Source: an uncultured Lactobacillus sp. (GTDB lineage: Bacteria; Bacillota; Bacilli; Lactobacillales; Lactobacillaceae). Taken from it: DNA of 64,000 nucleotides. The stretch covers positions 1 to 64,000 of the forward strand of contig CAJUNC010000001.1 of assembly GCA_910587695.1 (NCBI GenBank), read 5' to 3'. The notes below the pieces were generated by a model. That model searched no databases and had not been told where the DNA came from. It saw only the letters and a program-made list of their open reading frames with translations. Shown piece by piece: positions 15,348 to 24,457 of the stretch (positions within the stretch are counted from its first letter, which is position 1; each line of letters begins with the position of its first letter). The position numbers and the translations under genes were made by a program.

Positions 15348-17954
15348 ATGCCACAAAAGACAAAAAAGACGCCAATGATGGAACAATATTTGGCAGTCAA
15401 AAAACAGTATCCCGACGCCTTTTTATTTTATCGTTTAGGGGATTTCTATGAGATGTTTTACGACGATGCGATCAAAGGAGCTCAGATACTTGAGTTGACT
15501 TTGACGACGCGTAATAAAAATGCGGTCGATCCGATCCCGATGTGTGGTGTACCACATCATGCTGCACAAAATTACATTGATATTTTAGTTGATCAAGGCT
15601 ATAAGGTAGCGATCTGTGAACAAGTTGAAGATCCTAAAACGGCTAAGGGGATGGTCAAGCGTGAAGTAGTTCAATTAGTGACACCCGGGACGATCATCGA
15701 CCAAAATGCAAGTGAAGCTAAAGAAAACAACTACTTAACAGCGCTACATGAAGAAAACGGCCAATATGGTCTTGCATATGCTGATCTATCGACAGGTGAG
15801 ATCAAAGTTGCGACCTTAACGAGTAGAGAATCTCTCCTAAATGAATTGATGAGTTTGCAGACTAAAGAAGTCGTGGTCGATGATTCACTCAGTCAGCCAA
15901 CGCAAACATTATTAGAACAGCTGAAAGTTTTGATGTCAGATCAACCAGAAATGATGCCAAGCGCAGAAGTTTCGTACGTAAGCCAAGATCTCCAGCAGAC
16001 ATTGGAAAAGCAAACTGTCAAGCAATTGCTAGCATATTTGACTACAACGCAAAAACGCTCTTTAGCCCATTTACAAAAAGCCATCCACTATGAACCATCC
16101 CACTATTTGAAATTAGATCACAATGCCCAACGTAATTTAGAATTATTGAAAAATTTACGGACACATAAAAAATCTGGGACCTTGCTTTGGTTATTAGACG
16201 AGACTAAAACGGCTATGGGAGCTCGTCTATTGAAACAATGGATCGGGCGCCCGTTATTAGATCTTAAGCAGATAAAGCAGCGACAAGAAATCGTTGAAGA
16301 TCTATTGGATAATTATTTTGAACGCTCTGGGATCATTGAACAATTGACCCAAGTTTATGATCTTGAGCGTTTAGCTGGACGCGTAGCATTTGGCAATGTC
16401 AATGGTCGTGATCTAGTACAGCTACGGACCTCGTTAGCTCATATTCCGCAGATCCGCTATATTTTAGAACAACTAGACCAAGATATTTATCGTGACTTTT
16501 TGACCGAATTAGATCCAGTCGAAGATGTCGCAGATCTGATCGAACAGGCGATCGTCGATGAACCGCCGTTATCGATCACTGAAGGTAATTTGATAAAAGC
16601 TGGCTATAACGCTCAGCTGGATGAGTACAACGATGCGATGAAAAATGGTAAGCAGTGGTTAGCTCAGTTAGAAGCACGTGAACGTCAAGTAACGGGGATC
16701 TCCAATCTAAAGATCGGTTTCAACCGCGTATTTGGTTATTATATTGAAGTTTCTAAGGCTAATGTCAAAAAACTTCCACAGGAGCGTTATCAACGAAAAC
16801 AGACACTGACCAATGCCGAACGCTTTATCACGCCTGAATTAAAGGAAAAAGAAGAATTGATCTTAGGCGCAGAGACTAAAGCCTATGAGCTAGAATATCA
16901 ATTGTTCACCCAGATCCGTGATCAGATCAAAGACCAGATCAAGCGACTACAAAAATTGGCAGCTAAGGTCGCCCAATTAGATGTCTTGCAAAGTTTTGCA
17001 ACTGTTAGCGAGGATAACCATTTTGTCCGCCCAATGTTGAGTCAAAATGAGCGAACCTTGGATATCGTCGATGGTTGGCATCCAGTCGTCGAAAAAGTTC
17101 TAGGTAAGCAAAGTTATATCCCAAATGATGTCAAAATGGCTTCAAAGTTGGATATCTTATTGATCACAGGGCCAAATATGTCTGGGAAAAGTACCTATAT
17201 GCGACAATTGGCACTCAGTGTGATCATGGCGCAGATGGGATGTTTTGTCCCAGCTAAACAAGCAAGAATGCCGATCTTTGACCAGATCTTTACCCGGATC
17301 GGAGCGGCTGATGATCTGATCTCGGGAGAATCAACTTTCATGGTCGAAATGAAAGAAGCTAATTTAGCTTTAAAACAAGCGACACCAAATAGCTTGCTGC
17401 TCTTCGATGAGTTAGGGCGTGGGACGGCTACTTATGATGGAATGGCCTTAGCACAAGCGATCATTGAGTATGTGCATGATAAAGTCAAAGCTAAGACTCT
17501 TTTTTCGACACACTATCACGAACTGACTGTACTTGAACAAGAATTGCCACGTTTGGCGAATATTCACGTTGGTGCAGTTGAAAAAGACGGCGAATTAGTT
17601 TTCTTACACAAGATGCAAGCTGGTCCCGCTGATCGTTCTTATGGGGTCCATGTTGCAAAATTAGCTGGTATGCCCACAAGTTTATTGACTCGAGCTGATA
17701 CGATCTTACATCAACTAGAAGGAAAAGAGGCCAAAAAGACGACAGTTCCGCTTAAAGAGGTCGCTTCAGTTCAAGTTGAAGCTGATGATAGTGAAGCACA
17801 ACTTTCGCTCTTTAGCCCCGAAGTTGTAACAACAAGGGGATCTGTTGATAAAGAAAAGGATGTTTTGAATGAGATCTTGGATCTGAATTTAATGGCAATG
17901 ACGCCGATGGATATAATGAATGCAGTATTTAAGTGGCAAGAAAAATTAAAATAG
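15348..17954 (+). CDS. mutS: DNA mismatch repair protein MutS
   Basis: Recognises mismatches and small loops in newly replicated DNA and recruits MutL. The 868-residue length is standard for MutS1. The N-terminal mismatch-binding domain shows GDFYEMF, holding the Phe-x-Glu that inserts at the mismatch. The C-terminal ATPase shows Walker A GPNMSGKST (residues 608-616), the ISGESTFMVEM signature, Walker B LLLFDELGRGT and STHYHEL. AAAGGA precedes the ATG. mutL follows after 15 bp with its own ribosome-binding site, so mutS and mutL form an operon, which continues into ruvAB and the queuosine genes. Confidence 0.98.
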   Translation: MPQKTKKTPMMEQYLAVKKQYPDAFLFYRLGDFYEMFYDDAIKGAQILELTLTTRNKNAVDPIPMCGVPHHAAQNYIDILVDQGYKVAICEQVEDPKTAKGMVKREVVQLVTPGTIIDQNASEAKENNYLTALHEENGQYGLAYADLSTGEIKVATLTSRESLLNELMSLQTKEVVVDDSLSQPTQTLLEQLKVLMSDQPEMMPSAEVSYVSQDLQQTLEKQTVKQLLAYLTTTQKRSLAHLQKAIHYEPSHYLKLDHNAQRNLELLKNLRTHKKSGTLLWLLDETKTAMGARLLKQWIGRPLLDLKQIKQRQEIVEDLLDNYFERSGIIEQLTQVYDLERLAGRVAFGNVNGRDLVQLRTSLAHIPQIRYILEQLDQDIYRDFLTELDPVEDVADLIEQAIVDEPPLSITEGNLIKAGYNAQLDEYNDAMKNGKQWLAQLEARERQVTGISNLKIGFNRVFGYYIEVSKANVKKLPQERYQRKQTLTNAERFITPELKEKEELILGAETKAYELEYQLFTQIRDQIKDQIKRLQKLAAKVAQLDVLQSFATVSEDNHFVRPMLSQNERTLDIVDGWHPVVEKVLGKQSYIPNDVKMASKLDILLITGPNMSGKSTYMRQLALSVIMAQMGCFVPAKQARMPIFDQIFTRIGAADDLISGESTFMVEMKEANLALKQATPNSLLLFDELGRGTATYDGMALAQAIIEYVHDKVKAKTLFSTHYHELTVLEQELPRLANIHVGAVEKDGELVFLHKMQAGPADRSYGVHVAKLAGMPTSLLTRADTILHQLEGKEAKKTTVPLKEVASVQVEADDSEAQLSLFSPEVVTTRGSVDKEKDVLNEILDLNLMAMTPMDIMNAVFKWQEKLK

Positions 17955-17969
17955 CAAGGTGAGACGAAA

Positions 17970-19949
17970 ATGGCTAAAATCCATGAGTTAGCGACTGTTT
18001 TAGCCGATCAGATCGCAGCCGGTGAAGTTGTTGAAAGGCCAGCCTCAGTGGTCAAAGAGTTGGTAGAAAATGCGATCGATGCTAACAGTACGCAGATTGA
18101 TATTTATGTTAAAGAAGCAGGTATCAAAGAAGTTACTGTGATCGATAATGGTGAAGGGATCGCTGCTGAAGATGTCCCGTTGGCATTTTTTAGGCATGCG
18201 ACAAGTAAGATCAAGGATCGCCAAGACCTTTTTCAAGTAAGTACACTAGGTTTTCGGGGCGAAGCGTTACCAAGTATTGCCTCAGTAGCTGATGTTTGTT
18301 TGGAGACCGCACTTCAGACTGAAACGCAGGGAACGTTTTATCATGTACGTGGTGGAGAAGTTACCGCCCATAAGCCAGCAGCCATGCGCCAAGGCACAAA
18401 GATCACGGTAACTGACCTATTTTATAATACACCTGCCCGCTTAAAATATCTCAGTTCACTCCAGACAGAGTTAGCCGCGATCAGTGATATCGTCAATCGT
18501 TTGGCTTTAAGTCACGGTGAGATCGCTTTTGCTTTGTACAATAATGGTAAACGGATCTTGCAAACGGCGGGAAATGGCAAACTTATCCAAACGGTAAGTG
18601 CGATCTATGGGATCCAAAATGCCCGTCAAATGGTGGCTTTTTCGGGGGAAGACCTAGATTTTAAGGTCCAAGGTTATGTGTCATTACCTAAATTGACGCG
18701 CGCCTCACGAAATTATATCAGTTTACTGATCAATGGAAGATATATCAAAAATAAGCAATTGCTAAAAGCAGTTTTACAAGGATATGGCTCAAAATTGATG
18801 GTCGGACGCTATCCTTTTGGGGTCATCGACATTCACTTAGATCCTTTATTAGTTGATGTCAATGTGCATCCGACCAAACAAGAGGTCAGGATCAGTAAAG
18901 AAGAGCAGTTAGCGGATCTGATCGAACAAACGATCTATGCGCGTTTAGCTAAAGAAAATCTGATCCCGAGCGCCTTGGAAAATCTTGGCTCAAAACCTAA
19001 AACTAAACGTGAACCTAAAGCAAAACAGTTAGACTTTACATTAGCCGAAACAAGTGATAGTTATGAAGTAAAAACAAAACCAAAGCGTTCAACGGCTGAG
19101 ATAACCCAGCTCTTGATGGGAAGTTCTTTAGAACAGTCTCAAGAAACTAATGCTAAAGCACAAGATGTGACGCTAACTAAGCCAGTGATCATTGAAGATA
19201 AGCGCCAACTAGACTCTGATGAGCTCAAAGTGTGGGATGAAAAGTATCAAGCAAAAGTACAAACTAAGCAAATAGATACTGCAGAACTAGAAGTTGAGCA
19301 TAATGATGATCAGGCTAGCCAAACGCAGATAAAAGAAAAATTTCCTGGGTTAACTTATATCGGACAACTCCATGGAACTTATTTATTGGCGCAAGCAGCA
19401 GATGGCTTATACCTAGTTGATCAGCATGCTGCCCAAGAGCGGTGTAAATATGAATACTACCGTGAAGCGATCGGGGAAGTTTCAAAAGCGCAGCAGGAGT
19501 TGCTGGTGCCGATCATCTTATCTTATCCGACCACAGACACACTGAAGATCAGTGAAAATCGCACTAAATTAGCCGAGTTAGGGATCGAATTAGAAGAGTT
19601 TGGACAAAATACTTTTATCGTAAGACACCATCCAACCTGGTTCATCAAAGGGCAAGAAGAAGACACGGTCAGAGAAATGATCGAATGGTTTTTAGAAGAT
19701 CATAAATTGACAGTTGCAAAATTTCGCGAAAAAACAGCGATCATGATGAGCTGTAAGCGGTCGATCAAGGCCAATCACCATTTGGATGATTTTCAAGCTA
19801 AGTCTTTGTTGGAACAACTGGCCAAATGTAATAATCCATTTAATTGTCCGCATGGTAGACCGACTTTGGTGCATTTTAGCAACTCAGAGCTTGAGCGGAT
19901 GTTCAAACGCATCCAAGATCCACATCAAGGAAAACAGACAGAATTGTAA
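17970..19949 (+). CDS. mutL: DNA mismatch repair protein MutL (endonuclease type)
   Basis: Links mismatch recognition by MutS to strand removal. The 659-residue product has a GHKL ATPase domain with ELVENAIDAN, DNGEGI and TLGFRGEALPSI in the first 100 residues, a variable charged linker (about 340-450), and a C-terminal domain with the metal-dependent nicking-endonuclease motif DQHAAQERCKYE starting at Asp484, plus CPHGRPT near the end. Organisms without MutH use this MutL nuclease. AAGGTGAG precedes the ATG. Downstream ruvA is 71 bp away on the same strand with no terminator between. Confidence 0.98.
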   Translation: MAKIHELATVLADQIAAGEVVERPASVVKELVENAIDANSTQIDIYVKEAGIKEVTVIDNGEGIAAEDVPLAFFRHATSKIKDRQDLFQVSTLGFRGEALPSIASVADVCLETALQTETQGTFYHVRGGEVTAHKPAAMRQGTKITVTDLFYNTPARLKYLSSLQTELAAISDIVNRLALSHGEIAFALYNNGKRILQTAGNGKLIQTVSAIYGIQNARQMVAFSGEDLDFKVQGYVSLPKLTRASRNYISLLINGRYIKNKQLLKAVLQGYGSKLMVGRYPFGVIDIHLDPLLVDVNVHPTKQEVRISKEEQLADLIEQTIYARLAKENLIPSALENLGSKPKTKREPKAKQLDFTLAETSDSYEVKTKPKRSTAEITQLLMGSSLEQSQETNAKAQDVTLTKPVIIEDKRQLDSDELKVWDEKYQAKVQTKQIDTAELEVEHNDDQASQTQIKEKFPGLTYIGQLHGTYLLAQAADGLYLVDQHAAQERCKYEYYREAIGEVSKAQQELLVPIILSYPTTDTLKISENRTKLAELGIELEEFGQNTFIVRHHPTWFIKGQEEDTVREMIEWFLEDHKLTVAKFREKTAIMMSCKRSIKANHHLDDFQAKSLLEQLAKCNNPFNCPHGRPTLVHFSNSELERMFKRIQDPHQGKQTEL

Positions 19950-20020
19950 AAAATTTCGGTCAAGTTGCTGTTTCTGTGGTAACATTAAAAGGCATGTAGA
20001 AAAAGAACAGGTGGAAATTT

Positions 20021-20626
20021 ATGTATGAATATATCATTGGGACGATAGTTAAAGTTACTCCGCGTTATATCGTAGTTGAGCGTGATCAAATGGGGTATTT
20101 AGTATTTGTAGCTAATCCATTTCGCTATCAAGTCGATCTTGACCGTCAGCAAAAGATCTATTTGCACCAAGCCGTTCGTGAGACCGAGATCATGCTTTAC
20201 GGCTTTGTCGATGAAGCTGAAAAGCAACTTTTCTTGAAGTTACTGAATGTTTCGGGGATCGGACCCAAAAGTGCGCTAGCGATCTTAGCCAGTGAAGACC
20301 ATAGTGGGTTGATCAACGCGATCGAACAAGAAGATGATGGTTACTTGACTAATTTCCCTGGTATCGGTAAGAAAACGGCTAAGCAGATCATTTTAGACTT
20401 GAAGGGCAAGTTAAATGATCTAGACCAGACTGAGCTCGTCGGGCAACAAGGGATCGAGTTGACCACGACTGGGCAGCCATATTTACAAGAAGCGATCGAA
20501 GCCTTGACCGCATTAGGTTATACGAAAACTGAGATCAAGCGAGTTGCTAAGAAGTTGGAAACTTACACTGGCGATTCGACCGATGCTTATTTGCGACAAG
20601 GATTACGCTTGATCATGAAAAAATAA
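20021..20626 (+). CDS. ruvA: Holliday junction helicase subunit RuvA
   Basis: Binds four-way DNA junctions and loads RuvB for branch migration. The 201-residue product has the three RuvA domains: an OB-fold (MYEYIIGTIVKVTPRYIVVE), a tandem helix-hairpin-helix region with VSGIGPKSALAIL and FPGIGKKTAKQIILDLKGK, and a C-terminal UBA-like domain with EAIEALTALGY. AGGTGG lies six bases before the ATG. It is followed by ruvB in the conserved ruvAB pair; ruvC is not present, as is usual in Firmicutes, where RecU resolves junctions. Confidence 0.97.
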   Translation: MYEYIIGTIVKVTPRYIVVERDQMGYLVFVANPFRYQVDLDRQQKIYLHQAVRETEIMLYGFVDEAEKQLFLKLLNVSGIGPKSALAILASEDHSGLINAIEQEDDGYLTNFPGIGKKTAKQIILDLKGKLNDLDQTELVGQQGIELTTTGQPYLQEAIEALTALGYTKTEIKRVAKKLETYTGDSTDAYLRQGLRLIMKK

Positions 20627-20645
20627 GTAGAAGGGACTGATTTGG

Positions 20646-21653
20646 ATGGAAGATGAGCGTCTGATCTCCAATGCGGCTTTTGATCAAAATGATGAGCAAA
20701 CAGAATTGAGTTTACGTCCGCAAAAATTAGCTCAATATATCGGCCAAGAAAAGATCAAGCAAAAAGTGGCGGTCTATATTAAAGCAGCTAAAAGTCGCCA
20801 AGAATCACTTGACCATGTCTTACTCTATGGACCACCTGGTTTAGGGAAGACGACATTAGCAACGATCATTGCTAATGAATTAGAAGTTAGGATCAAGACG
20901 ACGACAGGGCCGGCCATTGAACGTCCAGGTGACCTAGTAGCACTATTAAATGAGCTTGAACCAGGTGATGTGCTATTTATCGATGAGATCCATCGTATGC
21001 CAAAGAGTATTGAAGAGATGCTCTATTCAGCGATGGAAGATTTTTATATCGATATCATCGTTGGACAAGATGCGACTGCTCATCCAGTCAGATTTCCGTT
21101 GCCACCGTTTACTTTGATCGGAGCTACGACTAAAGCTGGTATGTTGTCTGCACCTTTGCGCGCACGTTTTGGGATCGTCGAGCATATGAATTACTACACT
21201 GACGCTGAGCTAGCACAGATCGTTACCCGTTCTGCAAGTGTTTTTTCAACTGCGATCAGCGAGCAAGGAGCCTTGGAGATCTCACGCCGTTCGCGGGGGA
21301 CTCCGCGTGTGGCCAATCGCTTATTAAAGCGCGTGCGTGATTTTGCACAGGTAGCAGCCAAGGATCAGATCGACCTTGAGATCGTAAAATTTGCTTTGGA
21401 GATGCTACATGTTGATGAGCGGGGCTTAGATGAGACCGATCATAAAGTTTTAAGAACAATGATCGAATTATACGGCGGTGGGCCAGTGGGGTTGAACACT
21501 TTAGCTGCCAATATCGGGGAAGATACTGAAACGATCGCCGATATGATCGAACCTTATCTTTTACAGATCGGGTTTATCAAACGAACTGCTCGGGGGCGTA
21601 TTGTGACCCCTTTGGCGTATGAGCATTTACGCCTACCATATACCAAAAATTAA
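20646..21653 (+). CDS. ruvB: Holliday junction helicase motor RuvB
   Basis: AAA+ ATPase that drives branch migration with RuvA. The 335-residue product has Walker A GPPGLGKTT, Walker B LFIDEIHRM, the sensor 1 region TLIGATTKAG and the arginine-finger region LRARFGI, followed by a C-terminal winged helix ending RGRIVTPLAYEHL. All match full-length RuvB. It starts 19 bp after ruvA, and queA follows immediately, its ribosome-binding site lying at the ruvB stop, so translation is likely coupled. Confidence 0.98.
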   Translation: MEDERLISNAAFDQNDEQTELSLRPQKLAQYIGQEKIKQKVAVYIKAAKSRQESLDHVLLYGPPGLGKTTLATIIANELEVRIKTTTGPAIERPGDLVALLNELEPGDVLFIDEIHRMPKSIEEMLYSAMEDFYIDIIVGQDATAHPVRFPLPPFTLIGATTKAGMLSAPLRARFGIVEHMNYYTDAELAQIVTRSASVFSTAISEQGALEISRRSRGTPRVANRLLKRVRDFAQVAAKDQIDLEIVKFALEMLHVDERGLDETDHKVLRTMIELYGGGPVGLNTLAANIGEDTETIADMIEPYLLQIGFIKRTARGRIVTPLAYEHLRLPYTKN

Positions 21654-21667
21654 AGAGGATGATTTTT

Positions 21668-22711
21668 TTGACAGAAGAACATTTAACGACCGAAGATTTT
21701 GATTATGATCTACCCGAAGAACTGATCGCGCAAACACCTTTGGAACATCGCGATCGATCACGGATGTTAGTCTTAGATTCTAAAACAGGAAAATATCAAG
21801 ATGACTATTTTTATAACGTGATCGACCGTTTAGAGCCTGGTGATGCTTTAGTCATGAATGATTCACGCGTTTTGCCAGCCCGGATCTATGGTGTCAAACC
21901 AGATACTGGTGGACATTTGGAAGTGCTACTTTTAAATAATATCAAAGGTGATCAATGGGAGACCTTGGTCAAACCAGCTAAACGGGCTAAAGTTGGGACT
22001 AAGATCAGCTTTGGCAACGGTGAATTAACGGCTGTTGTCAAAGAAGAACTTGAACATGGTGGTCGGATCGTTGAATTTGAATACGATGGTATCTTCCTAG
22101 AAGTTTTAGAAAGCTTGGGTGAAATGCCGTTACCACCATACATCAAGGAAAAATTAGATGATCCTGAAATGTATCAAACAGTTTATTCTAAAGAAGTCGG
22201 TTCTGCGGCTGCTCCTACAGCTGGACTCCACTTTACGGAAGAGTTGTTGGCTAAGATCGAAGCTAAAGGTGTTAAATTAGTCTACTTGACATTACATGTT
22301 GGTTTAGGAACTTTTAGACCAGTTAGTGTAGATAATATTGAAGAGCACAAGATGCACAGTGAATTTTACCGCTTGTCTGAAAAGGCGGCTGAAACATTAA
22401 ATGAAGTTCGAAAAAATGGTGGCCGGATCGTAGCTACGGGGACGACCTCGATCCGGACGCTAGAAACGATCGGAAGCAAGTTTAACGGTGAGATCAAAGC
22501 TGACAGCGGTTGGACCGATATCTTTATCAAGCCAGGTTATGAATGGAAAGTAGTTAATGCCTTTATCACTAATTTCCATTTACCAAAATCAACATTAGTA
22601 ATGCTAGTTTCAGCCTTTACAGGGCGTGAAAATATTTTGAATGCTTATCGCCACGCAGTTGAAGAAAAGTACCGCTTCTTTAGCTTTGGTGATGCAATGT
22701 TTATTTATTAA
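21668..22711 (+). CDS. queA: S-adenosylmethionine:tRNA ribosyltransferase-isomerase
   Basis: Transfers the ribosyl moiety of AdoMet to preQ1 in tRNA, giving epoxyqueuosine at position 34 of GUN-anticodon tRNAs. The 347-residue product begins with the typical DYDLPEELIAQTPLEHRDRSR and contains GAAAPTAGLHFT-type and NAFITNFHLPKSTLVMLVSAF segments. I place the start at TTG 21668, nine bases after AGAGG; an ATG at 21659 abuts that site and cannot use it. It is the second queuosine-pathway step here, followed by tgt, whose enzyme inserts preQ1 first. Both are in the mutS-to-yajC transcription unit. Confidence 0.95.
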   Translation: MTEEHLTTEDFDYDLPEELIAQTPLEHRDRSRMLVLDSKTGKYQDDYFYNVIDRLEPGDALVMNDSRVLPARIYGVKPDTGGHLEVLLLNNIKGDQWETLVKPAKRAKVGTKISFGNGELTAVVKEELEHGGRIVEFEYDGIFLEVLESLGEMPLPPYIKEKLDDPEMYQTVYSKEVGSAAAPTAGLHFTEELLAKIEAKGVKLVYLTLHVGLGTFRPVSVDNIEEHKMHSEFYRLSEKAAETLNEVRKNGGRIVATGTTSIRTLETIGSKFNGEIKADSGWTDIFIKPGYEWKVVNAFITNFHLPKSTLVMLVSAFTGRENILNAYRHAVEEKYRFFSFGDAMFIY

Positions 22712-22759
22712 AGCAAGCATAATTTCCCTAGAAAGATGAAATGTGGGGGATAAGATAAA

Positions 22760-22791
22760 AAAGAATTGAGAAAGGAAGGATATAATTCTTT
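22760..22791 (+). promoter_or_regulatory. Hairpin exposing a purine-rich ribosome-binding site before the tgt leader ORF
   Basis: AAAGAATT (22760-22767) and AATTCTTT (22784-22791) can pair, leaving AAGGAAGGA (22771-22779) in the loop. This is the only strong Shine-Dalgarno-like sequence between queA and tgt, and it lies 16 bases before the ATG of the short ORF at 22796. Confidence 0.4.
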
Positions 22792-22795
22792 CTAA

Positions 22796-22843
22796 ATGGC
22801 ATATATGTATGCTATTCCACATTTTTATATCACGAATAGATGA
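22796..22843 (+). CDS. Putative 15-aa leader peptide overlapping tgt
   Basis: Reads MAYMYAIPHFYITNR and ends in TGA, which overlaps the tgt ATG as ATGA (22840-22843), the usual sign of translational coupling. Five of its fifteen codons are TAT (three), CAT and AAT; all are NAU codons decoded by tRNA-Tyr, -His and -Asn, three of the four tRNAs that Tgt modifies. No other start is possible in this frame because TAA precedes the ATG. The purine-rich site AAGGAAGGA is 16 bases upstream, longer than ideal, so translation is not certain. A role in sensing queuosine state is inference only. Confidence 0.4.
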   Translation: MAYMYAIPHFYITNR

Positions 22844-23985
22844 CTGAACCAGCAATTAAATATCGTTTGATCAAGAAAGAAAAGCATACTGGCGCGCGTT
22901 TAGGTGAGATCATCACTCCACATGGTACATTTCCAACACCGATGTTTATGCCAGTTGGGACCCAAGCGACCGTGAAAGCTATGTCACCAGAGGAACTAAA
23001 GGCAATGGGGGCTGGGATCATTTTATCCAACACCTATCATTTGTGGTTACGCCCTGGCGAAGATCTAGTTAAAGAAGCTGGTGGTCTGCATAAGTTTATG
23101 AACTGGGATCAAGGTATCTTAACTGATTCCGGTGGCTTTCAGGTCTTTTCGCTAGCTGATATGCGCAATATCACAGAAGAAGGCGTCCATTTCAAGAGCC
23201 ACTTGAATGGGGCACCGCTCTTCTTGTCACCGGAAAAAGCGATTCAGATCGAAAATGCTTTGGGCTCGGATATCATGATGAGTTTTGATGAATGCCCACC
23301 ATTTTACGAAAGTTATGATTACATCAAAAAATCAGTTGAACGGACAAGCCGTTGGGCGGAACGTGGCTTAAAGGCGCACCAAAATCCTGAAAAACAAGCT
23401 TTATTCGGGATCGTTCAGGGGGGCGGGCATGAAGATCTACGTAAATTAAGTGCCCGTGACCTTGTTTCGTTAGATTTCCCAGGTTATTCGATCGGGGGAC
23501 TATCAGTTGGTGAATCTAAAGCCGAAATGAATCGGGTCTTAGACTTTACAACACCATTACTTCCCGAAGACAAACCACGTTACTTGATGGGCGTTGGTTC
23601 CCCAGATGCTTTGATCGATGGGGTCTTACGTGGGGTCGATATGTTTGATTGCGTCTTGCCAACACGGATCGCACGCAATGGTACATGTATGACATCACAT
23701 GGACGTTTAGTCGTTAAAAATGCTAAATATGCGCGTGATTTCTCACCGATCGATGATAACTGTGATTGCTACACTTGCCGTAATTACACTCGGGCTTATG
23801 TGCGTCACTTGTTCAAAGCTGATGAAACATTTGGCTTACGTTTGACGAGTTATCATAACTTGTATTTCTTGCTCAATTTGATGAAGCAAGTTCGCCAAGC
23901 GATCATGGATGACAATTTGCTTGAATTTAAAGAACATTTCTTTGAAGAGTATGGTTTGAATGTTAAAAATCCAAAAAACTTTTAG
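22840..23985 (+). CDS. tgt: tRNA-guanine transglycosylase
   Basis: Exchanges G34 for preQ1 in tRNAs Asp, Asn, His and Tyr, the first tRNA-level step of queuosine synthesis. The 381-residue product aligns from its first residues with bacterial Tgt. Motifs include the base-binding LTDSGGFQVFSL, the nucleophile region DCVLPTRIARNGT and the zinc site CDCYTCRNYTRAYVRH. The start is fixed by an in-frame TAG directly before the ATG. Notably no Shine-Dalgarno lies within 25 bases of it; translation probably depends on ribosomes ending the overlapping leader ORF at 22796-22843. Confidence 0.97.
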   Translation: MTEPAIKYRLIKKEKHTGARLGEIITPHGTFPTPMFMPVGTQATVKAMSPEELKAMGAGIILSNTYHLWLRPGEDLVKEAGGLHKFMNWDQGILTDSGGFQVFSLADMRNITEEGVHFKSHLNGAPLFLSPEKAIQIENALGSDIMMSFDECPPFYESYDYIKKSVERTSRWAERGLKAHQNPEKQALFGIVQGGGHEDLRKLSARDLVSLDFPGYSIGGLSVGESKAEMNRVLDFTTPLLPEDKPRYLMGVGSPDALIDGVLRGVDMFDCVLPTRIARNGTCMTSHGRLVVKNAKYARDFSPIDDNCDCYTCRNYTRAYVRHLFKADETFGLRLTSYHNLYFLLNLMKQVRQAIMDDNLLEFKEHFFEEYGLNVKNPKNF

Positions 23986-24065
23986 TTCTTAAGGCAATTA
24001 CGCTAGTTTTTAGTAGATTTTTTTGATACAGTTATAAGGAGCATATATATAAGGAGGCAAATATT

Positions 24066-24413
24066 GTGAATTCTTCAATTTCAACAATCGTAATGTTTGT
24101 TGTTTTGATCGGTTTGATGTATTTCATGATGATCAGACCACAAAAGAAACAACAACAACAGCATCAAGAAATGATGAACGCATTGAAACCAGGCGATGAG
24201 ATCGTGACTATCGGTGGTTTACATGGGGTCGTAAGTGAAGTAAATACAGATAAAAACATCGTAACGATCGATTGCGATGGAGTTTACCTTGACTTTACTC
24301 GTTCAGCTATCGCTCGCGTTTTAAAGAAAGCAGCTGAAACAACGACCACGGCCACAACAACTGAAGATAAAAATGACTCAGTTGTGGCAGATGAAACAAA
24401 AGAAGATAAATAA
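24066..24413 (+). CDS. yajC: Preprotein translocase accessory subunit YajC
   Basis: Small inner-membrane protein that associates with SecDF and the SecYEG translocase. One transmembrane helix spans about residues 6-22 (ending MYFMMIRPQKKQQQQ), followed by the conserved ALKPGDEIVTIGGLHG segment and a C-terminal Thr-rich, acidic tail. Length 115 is normal. The GTG start follows a perfect AAGGAGG by eight bases; a second AAGGAG lies 16 bases earlier. It is the last gene of the queA-tgt-yajC group, a linkage conserved across many bacteria, and is followed by a terminator. Confidence 0.95.
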   Translation: MNSSISTIVMFVVLIGLMYFMMIRPQKKQQQQHQEMMNALKPGDEIVTIGGLHGVVSEVNTDKNIVTIDCDGVYLDFTRSAIARVLKKAAETTTTATTTEDKNDSVVADETKEDK

Positions 24414-24420
24414 TTTTGGG

Positions 24421-24445
24421 GGATGTCTGTGTGACATCCTTTTTT
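24421..24445 (+). terminator. Terminator of the mutS-yajC unit
   Basis: GGATGTC/GACATCC stem, five-nt loop, six Ts, immediately after yajC. Confidence 0.9.
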
Positions 24446-24457
24446 AGTAGATTTTAC

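Noticed and set aside
22712..22839. Looked for a preQ1 riboswitch between queA and tgt
   Set aside because: Neither the short C-rich preQ1-I pseudoknot pattern nor the longer preQ1-II pattern could be found; the only features are the AAAGAATT hairpin and the short ORF.
24007..24455. Identical 15-mers TTTTTAGTAGATTTT at 24007-24021 and 24441-24455, flanking yajC
   Set aside because: They are not palindromic and only resemble half of the GalR-type operator; in AT-rich intergenic DNA two copies are not persuasive.
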